64,000 nt of DNA, from contig AZLU01000106.1 of NCBI GenBank assembly GCA_002224055.1, positions 72,125 through 136,124 of the forward strand, read 5' to 3'. Position 1 is the first letter of the stretch. Each line of letters begins with the position of its first letter. Under the pieces are notes generated by a model. It did no database searches and was not told where the DNA came from. It was given only the letters and a program-made list of their open reading frames with translations. The translations under genes and the position numbers were made by a program. Positions 11,614-25,553 of the stretch are shown here, piece by piece. Source of the stretch: Pezizomycotina sp. ARF18. Lineage: Eukaryota; Ascomycota.

Positions 11614-14600
11614 AACTTATTTTTTTTTATTTACACGCATTTTTACAACACAAAAGTCAAGAGTTGCGATACATTAAAATTTTCCGAAAATGGAACTGGA
11701 TCTAATTTCTCTTCCTGGGGAGTACGCCAGCTGGGCAATACGGGGATGACTGGCGTACGAGACCTGTCTTTCTTGTCTACGACTCTTAGGGATTCTCTTC
11801 ATCGATCGGCCGACCGTATTATCTCCGATAGATTTTAAATGGTAGGGTCCCTAAATTCCCCCGCTATAAATCCGGGGAAGTCCGCTAACGTGAATCGCTT
11901 AACTAGGCCGCTAGTTCTTTCGAAGTGATCGCGATTTTGAGACAGATATAAGTGGTAAATATAAACTCATACGACACTTTCGACGGAGATAAGGAATAAG
12001 TCACTACTGCTGTCTGGTTAATCGTCATTTAATGCATTAATCACCCGGATGCTTCAAGTGCCGGAGACCCCAAATTCTCGACTCGTGGAAACCAGAGTTT
12101 GTTATCCTCTTTTATATCGAGTTTCAAACGCAACAACAAAAGACGATAATGATCTTACGCTTCATTCCTCTCGTTATAAAAACCTATTAAATTTTTTACA
12201 TTGCGAGTATATTACGGTTTATTGAAATGGCGTTCTTTTTCTCTTATTTTTCCCGGTGTTATCGTTTTCTCTTGGTGTTTTCAGTGATTAACATTTCCAT
12301 GTGGGGGTATACACCCGTGAATTTCACGGCCTTCTCATCTCTATAAGGGTGAAATTCACGAGGTCGGGGGCATTATAAAAGTTTTCCGTTTTCCAGCATT
12401 CTCTCCTTTACCTTACATTATCTGGTTCTTCTAAAAGAATCTTTGGAGTTCTCAGGTTGCAGATTTCTTGTTTATGGGTCTTATAAATTATTTTCTTAAA
12501 GTCTTCGGCGTCATCAATTTTTTAAGTATTTTCCTTCAGGTATTTCATGCCCGTTCACTTATTTAAAACTTGATACTCATACAGTCTCTTGATACTCTAA
12601 CCTTTCGACCTCATCATTCACTCTCGTTCATTACCTTAAATCTCTCTGGCGTTTGCAATATATCCTTGTTGGCGGAGATAATTTCTTCCGTTGATTCTTT
12701 GCGGCATCATCTTTGTACGATAGTTACATTATCCTTCTCACTTATTTTGTAAATATAGTCGGTGCTAAGAGCGTACACCTCAATAGAGTCTGACTGATCT
12801 AAGATCAAACACGCCGTGATCAATGTCTTTATGTACCACACGAGCGACGCGATCCTGGGGGAACTACATGCGTTATCAGTATATAGTTTGATTGAATATA
12901 TGTTCGTGTCGAGCTTCCCTTCTATAGTCTGGGACATCATAAATTGCCGTTCTTCTGTTAGACAATCCGTCTATATTTTCTTTTGAAGTATAGATCGGAT
13001 ACTTCGCGTAAATCTTTTACGGCATCTAGGACTACGTCTTATAGACATTGAAACCGCGAACTATCGGTATAGACTGCGTCGCGATTGCTTTTGAGGTGAT
13101 TTGAGGTTTTTACACCGAGAAAACGCGTTGACGCGATGAGAGAATTGCAAGCAACTGGTTTATACGTTTTTTTTTTTTTTATCGAGACGTGTTTTTCTTT
13201 TCTCCCCTGATGGAACATCATGGAAGGCTCTCAAGGAACCCAGACTAGCAATATAATTCATAGCTATATTTGTGAGGGTAATTTTTCAAGTTCTTGGGTA
13301 GTTCAATGCTCCTTTGCTATTATAGAATGTTCAAAAGTGATCCTAGCGCTGCCAACACTTAGAGATAGTATATCCTCAACCGCCCTAAAAACCGGACTCG
13401 TAAGCAACGAAATTAAAAATCACTCCCAAAGAACATAGAACTCCACAATTTGGTTTATAGATTGAGTATATAAGGTAACTGCGAATGTTTTGTCGATCGA
13501 AACGGCTCGCTTGTGGCGAAAAGGACCAGTAAGCTGATTATCTCCATAGAGTTAAAAAAAAAAAACTTCCGCATCTTAACATGTTTCTTGCATGAAACGT
13601 CCAGACGGCAGTGGCGCCCTTCCGGTTTCCCTGGTCAAATAGAGAAACAATAAGACCACATAGAAGGAAGCGAGAAGATGTAAACAAGCCTTTGAGGGGT
13701 CGGACAAAATTGCATTACGAAAAGCTCGAAGACGCCAGAATCGTTTCCGCACTCGTGGGGGTCCTGTTTCAAGGAAAGAGCGAAAGGGTCTTTGTTTAAA
13801 TTACACAGAGATTAGCTTCTTACAAGGGCCCAGTGTTTTTGATCCCTATCTGAACGTCGTAATTGGCAAGTGTGGATCTGGTGACACTGTTGCGGATTGT
13901 GCAACTTCAGAACGGGATATGATCTACCGGACGTTCAAACGGCTATAGATCTCCTTCTAAAAGAAGGCGTGAATTCTTTGTTCTTGCAGTTCTAGACGCT
14001 CGGCGGCTCCAGTTACATTAGAGACGCGCTGCTAGACGGTTAATGCCGTGTGCTTTTCTGAATCCTCGTGGATGTGAGTGTGATTGTGATGGGAGACTTT
14101 CAAGGATTCCGAAAGACAGCTTCCGAAAAAGCGGACTCGATAAGGCCCAGCCGATCCGGGAGGAACCCCAAAGTTTTGCCAGAAAGCTGGGAAAGAAAAA
14201 ATTTTGTTCCCTTAGTCTCTGCACTGAGTATATCACTGCTCTTTGAAAGAGAGAATATTCAGATCAATCACCTTGGCTTTCAAAGGTATCGTTTTGGTGT
14301 GGTTAACGCGCGCATGTGAAGGAATCTAACACGACGAGAGCACAACGCTGAGCAGTTTGAGAAGGAATTCTCCGAGCCCCCTTGTCGAGAAGACAAACAG
14401 AAAATCCTGTCAATAGCTATTACGCATTTGCCGAAAAAGGGACAAGATTACATTACCTGCCCTCTGACGAAGAAGATAGGCAAGGATCTCCTTCACGCCA
14501 TACCGTTTTTATTTCCCCGAGCAAGGGTTCGTCCTTGGAGAAAAGCTTTTTTCATAAAAAAAAAAAAAAAAAAGAAGTCATTGGTGTGCTGGTGTGGAAG

Positions 14601-14847
14601 CACAAATGGGGAACTACGGGAAGACATCCCTTCTAATCATTATAAATCCGTTCATTGATTCATTGCGATAGTTTACTGCGATCGGTAGATATATAACTAG
14701 ACAATCCCCTCTCTCGCTCGTCTGGCGCTTGTTGATCTAGAAGGATACATTTCGCCTTTTGGTTCTCGCAAAAGTCTTCGGATAACCCCTTCGATCGAAA
14801 CACGGCGATCAGTCCGAGACGCAATTTTTAATACGCCGCACACTAAC
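11614..14847. other. 3.2-kb gene-poor stretch
   Basis: No reading frame here carries a recognisable domain. The region has many T-runs and A-runs and an inverted repeat at 12316-12360, listed separately. The final part near 14700-14847 should hold the promoter of the sugar transporter. Confidence 0.5.
12316..12360. repeat. 12-bp inverted repeat with a 21-nt loop
   Basis: CGTGAATTTCAC at 12316-12327 is the exact reverse complement of GTGAAATTCACG at 12349-12360. Each arm is itself close to a palindrome, so the site can form one long hairpin or two small cruciforms. It lies about 2.5 kb from the next gene and has no evident role. Confidence 0.7.
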
Positions 14848-16970
14848 ATGAATGACGAAGAGTCGCGGTCCCCTTCGAGGACGGCGACGCCCAGCGTCAG
14901 CAGCCTGGACGTCAAATCAGTAGGCATCGAGCCTGGCCGGGGCCATGGCGAGTAAGTTTCACACGAGTCAATAAGCCGCTTCAGCCATAAACCTGGAGTT
15001 AAAAAGTATATAGTCGTGGGACAATCATCATCTAACAATTTTGCGACACAGGGGATAAAACACCTTGTACAAGAAACGGCACCTCGTTCTCCTGAACTTC
15101 AGCATCCTCTCAATGTCCCTGTTCTCAGGCGCGAATGGGTACGACCAGAGCCTGCTGAACGGCCTGCAGGCGTTACCGCAGTGGGAACAAGTTCATGCAT
15201 TATCCCAGTGAGTCGTCTTTCCTCCGCGACGTAACATGCATTATGCTTCATGAATAGTCGACTAGTCCGTCGGAAACTCTTCGGAATATTTTTCCACTCT
15301 TTTTTTTTTATTACTGACGGAGAATTTGCGACACCGTAGAGGGAAACTGGCTTGGATTCATAAACGCCGTCCCTATGTTAACTGGATTCGTCGCATACCC
15401 CTTAATTGCGTGGTTCAATAACCGCTACGGTCGCAAACCTGGCATTGCGATCGGATACTTATGGATGATCGCCGCCGTCGCGTTGCAAGCGTGCTCTAAA
15501 CAACCTTGGCAGTTCACCCTCGCGAGGGCGTTCCTAGGCCAGACACAGGCTTGGTGGTCTGTTACAACCCAGTCTGGATTACCGAAATCGCGTACCCGAC
15601 GCACCGCGGCGTCCTAACCAGCATTTTCAGCGTCGGCTGGATCGTCGGCTCGCTGCTATGCGCTTGGGTAACCTATGGCACGAGAAACATGGAGGGCAAC
15701 ATGGCGTGGCGGATACCGTCGGCTCTTCAAGCGTTGATTCCGGTGTTGGTTGTTGTGGGGTATTACTTTGTCCGGAGTCGCCGCGGTGGTTGATCGCGCA
15801 AGGCAGGGATGAGGAGGCGAAGAGGATACTTACCAAATACCACGCCGGGGCGACGAAAACAGTCTACTGGTGGAATTCGAGATGAAGGAGATCTCGAAGA
15901 CGCTTAGGTACGAGGAGCACGCGAGGGTGAACTCGAGCTATTTGGATATGGTCAAGACGAAGGCACACAGGACGAGGCTGTTCTTAACAGTTAGCTTCGG
16001 CTTGTTTAGCCAGTGGAACGGTGTCAGCGTCGCTGCGGCATATCTATATCCGTAAGTTTTCCTGTCCTTCTTTGCTTCCTTCAATTTAACAGCAGGTTAC
16101 GGTGATACTAACGTGCGGATAATATCCAGGGCACTGCAAACTGTCGGTATCGCGTCCCCAACGAAAGCACCCTCATCATGGCTGCATGCAATCTGGAACT
16201 TCATCCTCGCCGTCGGTGCCTCGTGCAACGTCGACCGCTTCGGTCGCAGGCCCATACTTATCCTCTCCACCGTCATCATGTTGGTCAGCTACATTTGCAT
16301 CTCTGGAATATCCGGCGGGTTCGCGCACACGGGCTCGAAACCGCTCGGCGTGGCGATGGTTCCTTCCTGTTCATTTTCTACGGCGGTTACAACATCGCCT
16401 ACGTGCCGCTCATGGCGACGTATCCCGCCGAAATATGGCCGTATAAAGTTCGCGCCCGCGGTCTCTCGGTGTTCTACGCGACGATGTCGCTCGCGGGATT
16501 CTTCTGCACGTGGGTTAATCCTATCGCGCTGGAGGCGATCGGATGGAAGTACTATCTCGTGTACTGCGCGGTGCTCGTTGTAAATCTGCTGGCGTTTTAC
16601 TTCTTCTACCCTGTAAGTCCTTTTCTCTGTTTTGTTTCTAGGAGCAAGAAACGCCTCCGTCGGGTCCGTGATGTTTCGGAGATGAGAAGTTTTATATCTA
16701 TGATGTTTTTGACTGATAACCTGACTCACTTTATTAGGAAACCCGGGGACATTCTCTTGAAGAGATCGCGAAAGTTTTCGAAAGGGATAACGGTCCGAAT
16801 TTCGACGGCCTTGGGTTGCGGAGAAACATACCCTAAACGAGGACGGGAGCTATAATCGAAACAAGCTGAAAGGCGTCAGGGAGGTCAACGAGATTCTGGA
16901 AAGCAGTGAAAAGTCCCTGAGTATCCTTGAAACGAAGTTCGTTTACTTCTGTGTCTTGCCTAATCAGTAG
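14848..16970 (+). CDS. MFS sugar transporter (lactose permease/hexose transporter-like)
   Basis: This is a twelve-span major facilitator of the sugar porter family, expected in the plasma membrane as a proton-sugar symporter or facilitator. Family hallmarks are visible in order: GANGYDQSLLNGLQALPQW in span 1, a loop motif RYGRKPGIAIGY between spans 2 and 3, PESPRWLIAQGR after span 6, DRFGRRPILIL in the matching second-half loop, and PETRGHSLEEIAKVF after span 12. The central cytoplasmic segment contains LVEFEMKEISKTLRYEEHAR and is followed by FSQWNGVSVAA in span 7. Introns are 14952-15051, 15208-15339, 16052-16129 and 16613-16737, all GT-AG. The first is inferred from the splice signals alone. 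Apparent one-base indels lie near 15195, 15540, 15770, 15870, 16357 and 16808. The tail (KLKGVREVNEILE) runs to a TAG at 16968-16970. The substrate cannot be read from the sequence. The motif pattern is nearest to fungal lactose permease-like porters. Confidence 0.9.
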
Positions 16971-17198
16971 AATACACTGTTTCTCAGTATTTCCTTCGTA
17001 GTTATCATTTTTCCATGCTGGAAGCTTCAGTTATAGTTTCTCGGAGGTAAATCCAACAGGATAATTCCTCCCCGTGTAGATAGTAGTATTTGCTCGCTCA
17101 AGAAATACAAACAAAGATTGAAAGCAGTGAAAGGAAACAGAAATGTCCTCCAAGTTATCCATCCACCCAGTAATCATAAACATGAAAAAAAAGCAAAG

Positions 17199-18163
17199 TT
17201 AAACAAGAACGACAGCAGCGCTAGCCTTAGTCTTCATCTTCTCCCTATACTTGATACCCGGCGACCTGACTGCCTCCACCATAGACCCTTCCTCCGCGTC
17301 GACCACCCTGATCGTCATCAGCGAGTTGCTCTTCGAAGCCCGCGATTTTACCGTTTGCTCCTCCGCTTCCATCTGTTCTACTTCTTCTACAACGTATCCT
17401 CCCTCCGCCGCCATCATCTGCGCGTGCACCACTCCGCCGCAGCGTCGTAGTCCTTCTGCAATTCCGCGTCGTCCGAGTCACTATCGCTCTCTTCCACACG
17501 CGCCATCTGCGCGCTCGGCATGGTCCGTGGTATCGCGTTCGGGTGGTGCCTCTCGTCGGGCTCTTTCTTGTGCGATAAGTGCCGTCCTAACCTTGCGAAC
17601 TGCGGGTTGCTGTCGCGCGGGTTACTTATACGTTCCACCTTGAAGACCTGCGAGTCTCTCCGCGCCGCCGTAGACGGTGACCGTGTTGTTGTGGGTACGC
17701 AGACGTAGTTGTTGTAGCCGTTCTCCATCCAGTTTTCCCGTCGCTTTTGGAGCTCTAATTCTAGACTGAGGGTTGCTTCGCGGTCGGACTGCTCCTCAGA
17801 AGATAACTTCTTTTCCTTCTTCTCTTCCCTCATTTGTTTCCGCTTGCTTCGGCTTGTTAGCATGGCGAGGTAGGTGGTCCACGACATGTTGTCGTTGTTG
17901 TTGGCACCGGACTTCTTTTTCGATTTCGATTTCGACTTTTTTTTCGGTTTCGGTGCTTCCTCCTCGGGTATCGCCTCTTTCGCCGTTGCCGTTGAGTCGG
18001 GTGCAGGTTGAGGCTGGTTTCTCGATCGTGGTGCTGGAGCTATCGACTGCCGAATGTATTTTTCTGTTCTCTCGAGAGCAATTGGTCCGCCAATGATCAT
18101 CTCCGCAGGCGTCTTGCGAAGCCTGAAGACCGAGAAGAGACCCTGGACGTGGTCGAGCGGCAT
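17199..18163 (-). CDS. lysine-rich hypothetical protein, probably nuclear
   Basis: This is read from an ATG at 18163. The first 249 codons are in one frame and the remaining 70 or so continue in another after a one-base shift near 17425, giving about 320 residues. Near residues 70-87 lies a strongly basic run (PKPKKKSKSKSKKKSG), a likely nuclear localisation signal. Next come an ordered block (MSWTTYLAMLTSRSKRKQ), a charged, probably helical segment rich in Glu, Lys and Arg, and a Ser/Asp stretch (EESDSDSDDAELQKDYD). The C-terminal part is Glu-rich and ends near KYREKMKTKASAAVVLV. No catalytic domain is recognised. The gene converges on the sugar transporter, with about 230 nt between their ends. 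Confidence 0.65.
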
Positions 18164-21100
18164 CGTTTATAAGAAAAGGGAATATATATAAAGAAGGATA
18201 CGCGTAAATGAAACCTCGAAAGGCCGTGTTCGATTTCGAACGACGTGTATCTATAAGCTTTCGAACCAAAAGAAGGCAAGGAATTCGAAAATTGGTAACG
18301 TCGAAGTAGAAGAAAACGTGTTAGGCCCAGAGATAAAAATGCGTTATGCAGGTACAGCGAATCTTCTAGATCTAAAATTAGTCTGTTGTTCCGGAAAATT
18401 TATGTCGCCGTTTCCTTAGGGAGTATTTTGTAATTGCCGGGGTTCGCAGTTGAGCTGAAATGAGGTCGTTTACTGATCAGCTGGTGATGCAAGGGCGAAG
18501 TGTTGCGTTTAAATTTCGGCTCGAAACTAACCCTTTGAGGATAAGAGAGGAAGTATAGGTCAAAAACGAAATGAATGTATAGAGCGAATGTACCCCAACA
18601 AGTAAACAAGTAATGAAGAAGGACAAGAAGGTAGAAGCCTGGGTGGAGGACAAAGGAAGAGCGAAAAGAAGCGATAGATGAAAAAGATATCGGGCTATTA
18701 TATCGGGAAGATCTAAAATTCAAGAAAAGAGTGACACAGTGAAAGTGATGAAATCGAATCTGTAAATGCAAAGATGTAAGTTTACGTTGTTGTTTTCAGA
18801 TAGGGCTAATCATTGCAAGAAAGAAGGAAAAAGAGCGTGAACAAGATGATAAAACCAGGAAAAGAAAAATCCTTTTTGCTTTCTGTTCTTCGCAAGCACG
18901 AAGTGGCGGATAAATCAACTTATATCTGAAAAAATCCGTTCAAGTCTGGAACAATGTCCGTACACGGCTACTAGGCTGTTAAGTACTAGTCGGAGGATTG
19001 TAGGTGTGTCAGTCAATATAGGCATTACAAGTCTTTCATTCCTTCCAGCCCGTTCCGAATCCGAAGCTGAAAAAAAGGGTGTATGTACTGTGTGTCTCTG
19101 GAGTGTTGAAATATGGTGGATGTAAATCAACCTGGATACGCAGTAATGCCTTTTCCGTTAACGACAACCGCAAACGAGGTCCTCAAAGGGGGTTATGAAA
19201 GATGACATAGGCCTTCCTCTCAGCCAACACTCATATACCCATTCAGCTACGGGTTTCGGAAGGTTGGGGCAGGCATATTAACATAATTAATTTAATGCCT
19301 ATTTTCTATCTATGTAAGGTAAACCTTCATTAATTTTTATTGGGATAGGGACGCGATCCGACGACATGCGTCAAGCAAAGAGATTATGAACATTGCAACC
19401 GTCCGATAATTTCACTCAGCGCTGCAGTTGGTATATTTTGCATTTTCGGGGTTAACACAATAATAATGCTAAAAAAAAATCTGGGGGTGGCGTAAGGGCC
19501 CGCAGGTGCTCCGAGTGCCCAGTTTATGACCACCACGTCGGCTTCGCCTATCGCCCAGCCAAAATGTGCCTGGGCCAATAAGTTGTTACTGCAAGTAAAC
19601 AATGGGGCTCCTTTTTTACTAATTAATATTCACTCCTTACTTTATTGAACCTTGACTCCTGAATATGGGTCTTGCAGTTTCTATTCTTTTACACTCTACC
19701 GTCTATTTGCTGTTGTCTCTTTTCTATTTACTTGTAGCACATCGCTGTAAGGGACGGGAACAGGATACCAGTTGACCACAACACATGAACAGGTCCAGCT
19801 TCCAGTTGCAGAAAAATCCAATACTCTCCAGGAAAATCAGGCCACGAACGAACGTTGGTAGTTAGTTAATCGCTGCTTATCCGGGCCGCATTCTGAAACC
19901 AGACGAAGGGTAAAGGAAAGAAAAAGCTCCAGGTAAATTCGCAAATTATTAAACATACGGGTCCTTCCGCCTGCGTTAGGTATAAAGGCCCCTACTATAT
20001 TATTCCTATTTACAGGCTACTAGAAAGAGAAATTTTGAGAATTGAAAGAGGAAGAGAGCAGCAACTGTGGTTGTTTCAACCCTGATCAATAACCCCCCTA
20101 AACTGGACGTTTCAGTGTCAGGGGAGCGACGCATTGGGGGGATTTCCTGAGGAAAACCATGGCTATGGGATTCCTTCTAGAACAACAAAAGGTACGCGTA
20201 ACATTTAGATTAACATGGTTGTCGCAGAGCGCAACCCAACGGACGAGGCTTCCGAACACCGGCTTCCCGGGAGGCGAAAAATGGACAGAGAGCGCCTTTT
20301 TTCGGACGACAGCCGGAGTTGCAAGCTACTTTGGGGATTTGAGGCAGTTATGAGAATCTTGAGATATATTAGCTGAAGTTTGACTACAACAATCGTCCTT
20401 TTTGTTTGTTCCTTTTCCCGGGATTTAGTTAGTGCTGCTATGGATGTTGGCAGGTTTGTGTTTACTTTTTTTTATAGACGAGATGAGGGAATATACCTTG
20501 GCTTTAAGCCGCGTAATACGGATAAGCAGGGCAGGGCTATTTTTGGAACACAGGCAATTGACAACTACCATGGCATAACAATTTCACGATTCCCAACGTT
20601 GCAACCAGCTCCGATAATCGAAGGGCAACAAGAGGAAAAGAAACAGTGGAACTTCCATAGATAGTCCTGAAATCTCCCGCCTGGTAGAAGGTACTACTAA
20701 ATTTCGGATGAAAGAAACCACCGTCGTGAAGAAGCTTCTATAGAAAAGGCTAACGTGCCTATGGAGGCTAAAGCGTCATTGTTAAAGATTTGGTCATGGT
20801 AGAGGGATATGGATATCTATGTTTAGAGCGGAACGGAGATGAAGGCATCCTAATGAAGAGCTGCTTAAGAATAAGGCACGGACGCTTCCGCCGTTTCATA
20901 GCTAAACGACTTGGGAACCGGATCGAATGTTACACGATCTTCCCGCATTTGAATGATGGTATGATTCTGGAAGCAATCCCAGAACTAGGCTTGAGAATAA
21001 GCTGCAAGTCTAGCCGTATGTCTCGAGACTCTGAAATCCAATGACTATTGAGACTATTCCAGATTCATTCAGAGAATTTACTCTCGATGCTCTGAATACG

Positions 21101-24100
21101 TTACCGAGGATGCCTTAAACCGCTCGAGTCGAGCAAGGCCTGCAGGAACTCCTCAGAGAGAGGGTTCTAACGGTTTCTAACGCTGAAGGCGAATAGCTGC
21201 AATCAATCAGAAACCTACCTGACGATATATCGCCAGCAAAAAAAGAAGGCCAGCAGTTGCTTCAGAGCGTATCGCAACCTTAGTAAACATCAGTGCGCAC
21301 TAAAAAGTCATTTGTAATTCGTCTCACGCATTCGCGCCACCTGGCGAACTCGTTCGGTATCACAGGTGAGTAAGAGAAGCCTTGAAATGTTGGGTTCAGA
21401 CACCAACCCGGTGGAATATTCATTACCACAACCTTCCCTGAAGTTCATGAAACGCCATCTGCCCTTTTCCTTCTTGGCTCACACGCTCTCTTGTCTCATG
21501 GACAACTAACAGATAACGGGGCCCGCTCGTAATTATCCGCAAAGCACGTCAACTCGTCAACTTTGTCCGCATATTTTCCGAGACAGAAGATTGCGTTACG
21601 AAGTGATATGATGAATGCACAGAGGCAGGTTTAGTCGAATATTTTCCAGACTATTTATAGCATATAGTGAGCGTAATGATCATTCGGGTAGACCTGCTGA
21701 GTAGTTATGAAAAGGCGCCAAGGGTAGGCGGCAGTTTATTGTCTGACGACTTGACGGCGTAACTTCGACAGCTTCAGATTATCGTCCACATCCTGGAGAC
21801 TGTCTCGAGAATCTGGGATATTTCGGACGTATCGGCGGCAAAAAGGTCTATATGACCTCTATTAAGACGAGCGGAGACCTCCGAATTCCGTCTTCCTGCG
21901 GCTTTATCGGGCTTTGAGGACGAATAACACATACTGACTAATTTAATAAGAATGATTGGCTGTAAATATTACAAGACTCAAAAGGAATCCGACAACTGGC
22001 TTCTATGACCGAGATATATTTCAGTCTGTCCTACCTTTGTATGTATTAATATGCCTATAAGGAATCTCAAAGCTGGGGCCAGAGTATGCTAACATACTTC
22101 GAGCTCAAATGCAGTGGAAATGCTAATTTGGTTCATATTATCAAACTGTAAGGAGACAACGGACAGCTACATATATGAAAAGATCATGATTCCGTTAAGA
22201 TAAGGTAAACCAATATTTGCTCATTACTTGGATACGTTTCTAGCAGTAAAGAATATTGAATATCAAAGAAGGCATTATAGTCTAACCTGTACTCTAGTCG
22301 CGGATGAAATTTGAGTAAATATTCTCTTAGAAAAAAAAAAAAAAAAAAAAACCCTAAACGTAGAACCGCATATGGGAAAACCTCAAACGAAATAAAATTT
22401 GCAAATAATATATAACCTGAATTTCAAATGGACAAAATTCCGTATATATTCTTTCCCCTTCTAATTACAAGTATATTTAAGGCCGTCGAATATCGAGATA
22501 TGTATTTTCCGGCCTTTTCTAAACTCTATAACTTTTTTGAATGACAAATTTTATGGCTCGCTGCTGAGCATATTCCTTGCTCCGTTGTTGCATACTATCT
22601 CTACAACAACTGTTCGTTGCTTGCTCTCTCTCGATTTTAGCGCGGCCTTCCTTGCCATTGACATCAATTCTATCAATCCGGGGAGAGCTCCCTGGACCAA
22701 ACTTTAATATCTACTCTAGAGGCATAATCAACAAGAGCCTAATCAAGTAATCAATGTAATAAATTCAATATATCCAAGACGTCAAGATGATCAACTACAT
22801 AGAGCAAGTGCTCATTGAGAGTTCATCACAGTCTGGGTTATCTCTTTATAACAATTGATAAATGTGCTACCCATCGGAGTGGCTTAGAAAAATGCGCGTA
22901 GGTTTTTATTTGTACTAAAACGCTATCTAAAACGCAGAAGGAACCGAAATCAAACTGATTGGCAAAGGGCATTAAGTATATAACGATTTATCGAGATTGG
23001 TCCACGAAAAGCCAATCTTTATTGTGTTGAATAAGCTTGAGAGGGTCTCCCCGCAATATCGATGGAAAAACCTTGGAATTTTGAGGTAACCAACGTTTGC
23101 AATCATTATGTTTAATATACTGAGTCGCCGAAACTCGCTCGCCTTCCATATACAACGAAATCCCCAGATACTAATCTGCCTTGACTCGTCTATCGCCGTC
23201 TCCAACTTTCGAGTAGGACTTCTAATGACTAGAAATTGGGAAGGTGAAAATAACCTTCGCCATTACAAGCCGCTGCCTTATAGCTTAGAGAAAAGGCCGC
23301 GGAATACACTCGCGGAAATGAAGTGATATCGCGTAAGTATCGGTCGCATCGGAAGTTACAGAGACTTGCAGTTATACTATAACGAGACAACATTGATTGC
23401 TCTTTACAAAATGATGCTCGCGCACCGCTTCCTCAAGATCTAGCGACCCATTGAGGAAGGTTGATCGGAGGTGAAGATGAATCGGTTATATTCAAACTCT
23501 ATATCACGATCAATATAATGTAATCTCTCTATGAGAAAAGCAAGACCCGGAGAAAATTCTCAACTATCATACGACTCACTCAAGGTTCCTTTCTCGTATA
23601 GAACAGAATGCAGTAAACCTCTCCGTTATTCGCAAGCGAGAACCCTGGGGAACTCAGTTCGTGAACTGCCGGCCCGGCGACATCGTAACCGTTGACTTTT
23701 TAGACAGGCAGGCTTCGATACATATACCGGGAAGTAACGTAACATTCGCGATACAGCGACGGACAAATCTGTAATCTGTCTAATCCGCAATTTCAATAGA
23801 AATATCATGCTTGATTATCCGAGAAAACCCACAGGCGAACTGAATTTCCTGCATCGCGTTTTCAAGCGACGAACCCGCTTCCAGGAAAAGTCTCGTATGT
23901 AAGAAAAAAAATTTTCGCCGAAAAGGGTGAAAAATGGGTGATTGCCGTTCTGCTCCCCTGGTTCTTCAAAGAATTCATGCCGATCATGAACAAGGTAATT
24001 CTATCCGTTTCGTGATCCACTATCGTACCCAAGATCGCAGATTTCTGTAAAAGATTCCATGAGCGGCGGTGGCTCAGTATTGGCTGAGACGGTTCGTTGG

Positions 24101-25530
24101 TTTCGGATCCTGAAATCGATCGCGTCAGCCGCTCCCTGATCGCGGGACCCTGTTCATGCAAACCCAGAAAGTCCACGCACAAACCCTTGACACACCCCTC
24201 TACCTGATGGTTATTTCCCAAAGAGAATTTCAGACAATCTAGATAAAAGTATGAATTTATAATAAGCAACCTCCTTTGCCCTTCTCCAAAGAAGTCAGAA
24301 AGGGAGAAGGAGAAAAACTGTTCGTCGTATTTTGGTAAAAGAAAAGTGGAGCCTTAAACCACCCTGAGAAGAAAAGAAAGAACTTCGAGAAACTTGGCCT
24401 TGCATTTTCGGATTCGAATTCTGCTCCTTAGGCTTTCTGTGTACATTTTCTTTTCGAGCCGTAGAGGTCCGAAGATACTCCAGACGTATGTACTCCATAG
24501 CCCGTCTCGATACGAGCAACTGGAGCTGAAGGCCTACTACACTAGTTGGTATACATGTGAGAAAACTGAAAAGAGCCAATATTGCTGAAGCGGCCAATCT
24601 ATATCCAACAACAGACATAGCCAAAATCAGTAAATTCCAATATATTCAAAAAGAAACCCCCCTCTCCAAAAGTAGCAGCTTCATTTCCTTTCCTTCTATC
24701 CTTTCTAGAACGAATCACGCACTGAACTTTTAATTTTAAAAATCCTTTCTTGAGATATTCTTAACGATATTTCCTCTTCCTTCCGTCCTTACTCCTGGAT
24801 GAGCCTTGTTTAACGGAGCCAATAGAGCTATAGTGGCTTATCCTGAGTAGTTCATTTGACAGTGAAGAGGGCCCGAGGGTTGACCGCAGATCGACCGAGA
24901 CCCGGGACATACTTTGCTCTTGTTATTACTATTATTCACCACTGCAGCGAAATCCCCTATTTTCCTCTCTTGCTCCTCTTACCGCCACTGAAACGAAATC
25001 TCCATATATTGATGATCCCATAAATACTCATTCGTTCGCTCTTCCTTCGCAAAGTTTGGTATATACCCCTGCTTCTCCCTACGTCCTGGAGGTTTCCGCC
25101 CTTTTTTCCCTTTTCTTTTTTCATTGTATTTCATATGATCTCTTTTTCAATAAGAGGAAGGAAGGAAAATAAAACCATTGCTAATGCTCCTTGTTCAGCT
25201 TTGACGACTTTTTCTTTAACGATTTTCATTACGACCTTTGATTGCTCTTGCGAGATTTTGGAGGAATACTTTTTAGCAGGAGCGTTGGTTAACTTAGTGG
25301 GGGCCTACTTGGAAGTTCCTGTTCATCTACGATGGCCAAAGATGCGCCAGATTACAGAGACCAGCTTATATTCCACGTGGGTTTACACCTTGCTCCCTTC
25401 CCTTGGGTCTTTAAGGATTATCATTAGCCTTTAGCAGGGGAACAAAGAACAACCCTTACCGTTGTTCAACGGAAATATCGATCACATCTACACCAAACCA
25501 ACCAGAAAATGGGGAGGCATAACTAACACT
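18164..25530. other. 7.4-kb gene-poor stretch
   Basis: This is the longest gene-poor part of the window. Short frames occur, such as those at 20159-20353, 20790-21044 and 23862-24269, but none has a recognisable motif or start context. A 21-base A-run lies near 22331. The sequence between about 20700 and 21900 is GC-richer and may be an eroded gene or transposon, but I cannot assign it. The CT-rich part from about 24650 to 25100 resembles a promoter for the membrane protein that follows. Confidence 0.45.
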
Positions 25531-25553
25531 CCAACTACGTCCTTGAACAGATA

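Noticed and set aside
22331-22360. Poly-A followed by ACCCTAAACG, resembling a telomere repeat
   Set aside because: There is a single imperfect unit and no tandem TTAGGG/CCCTAA array.
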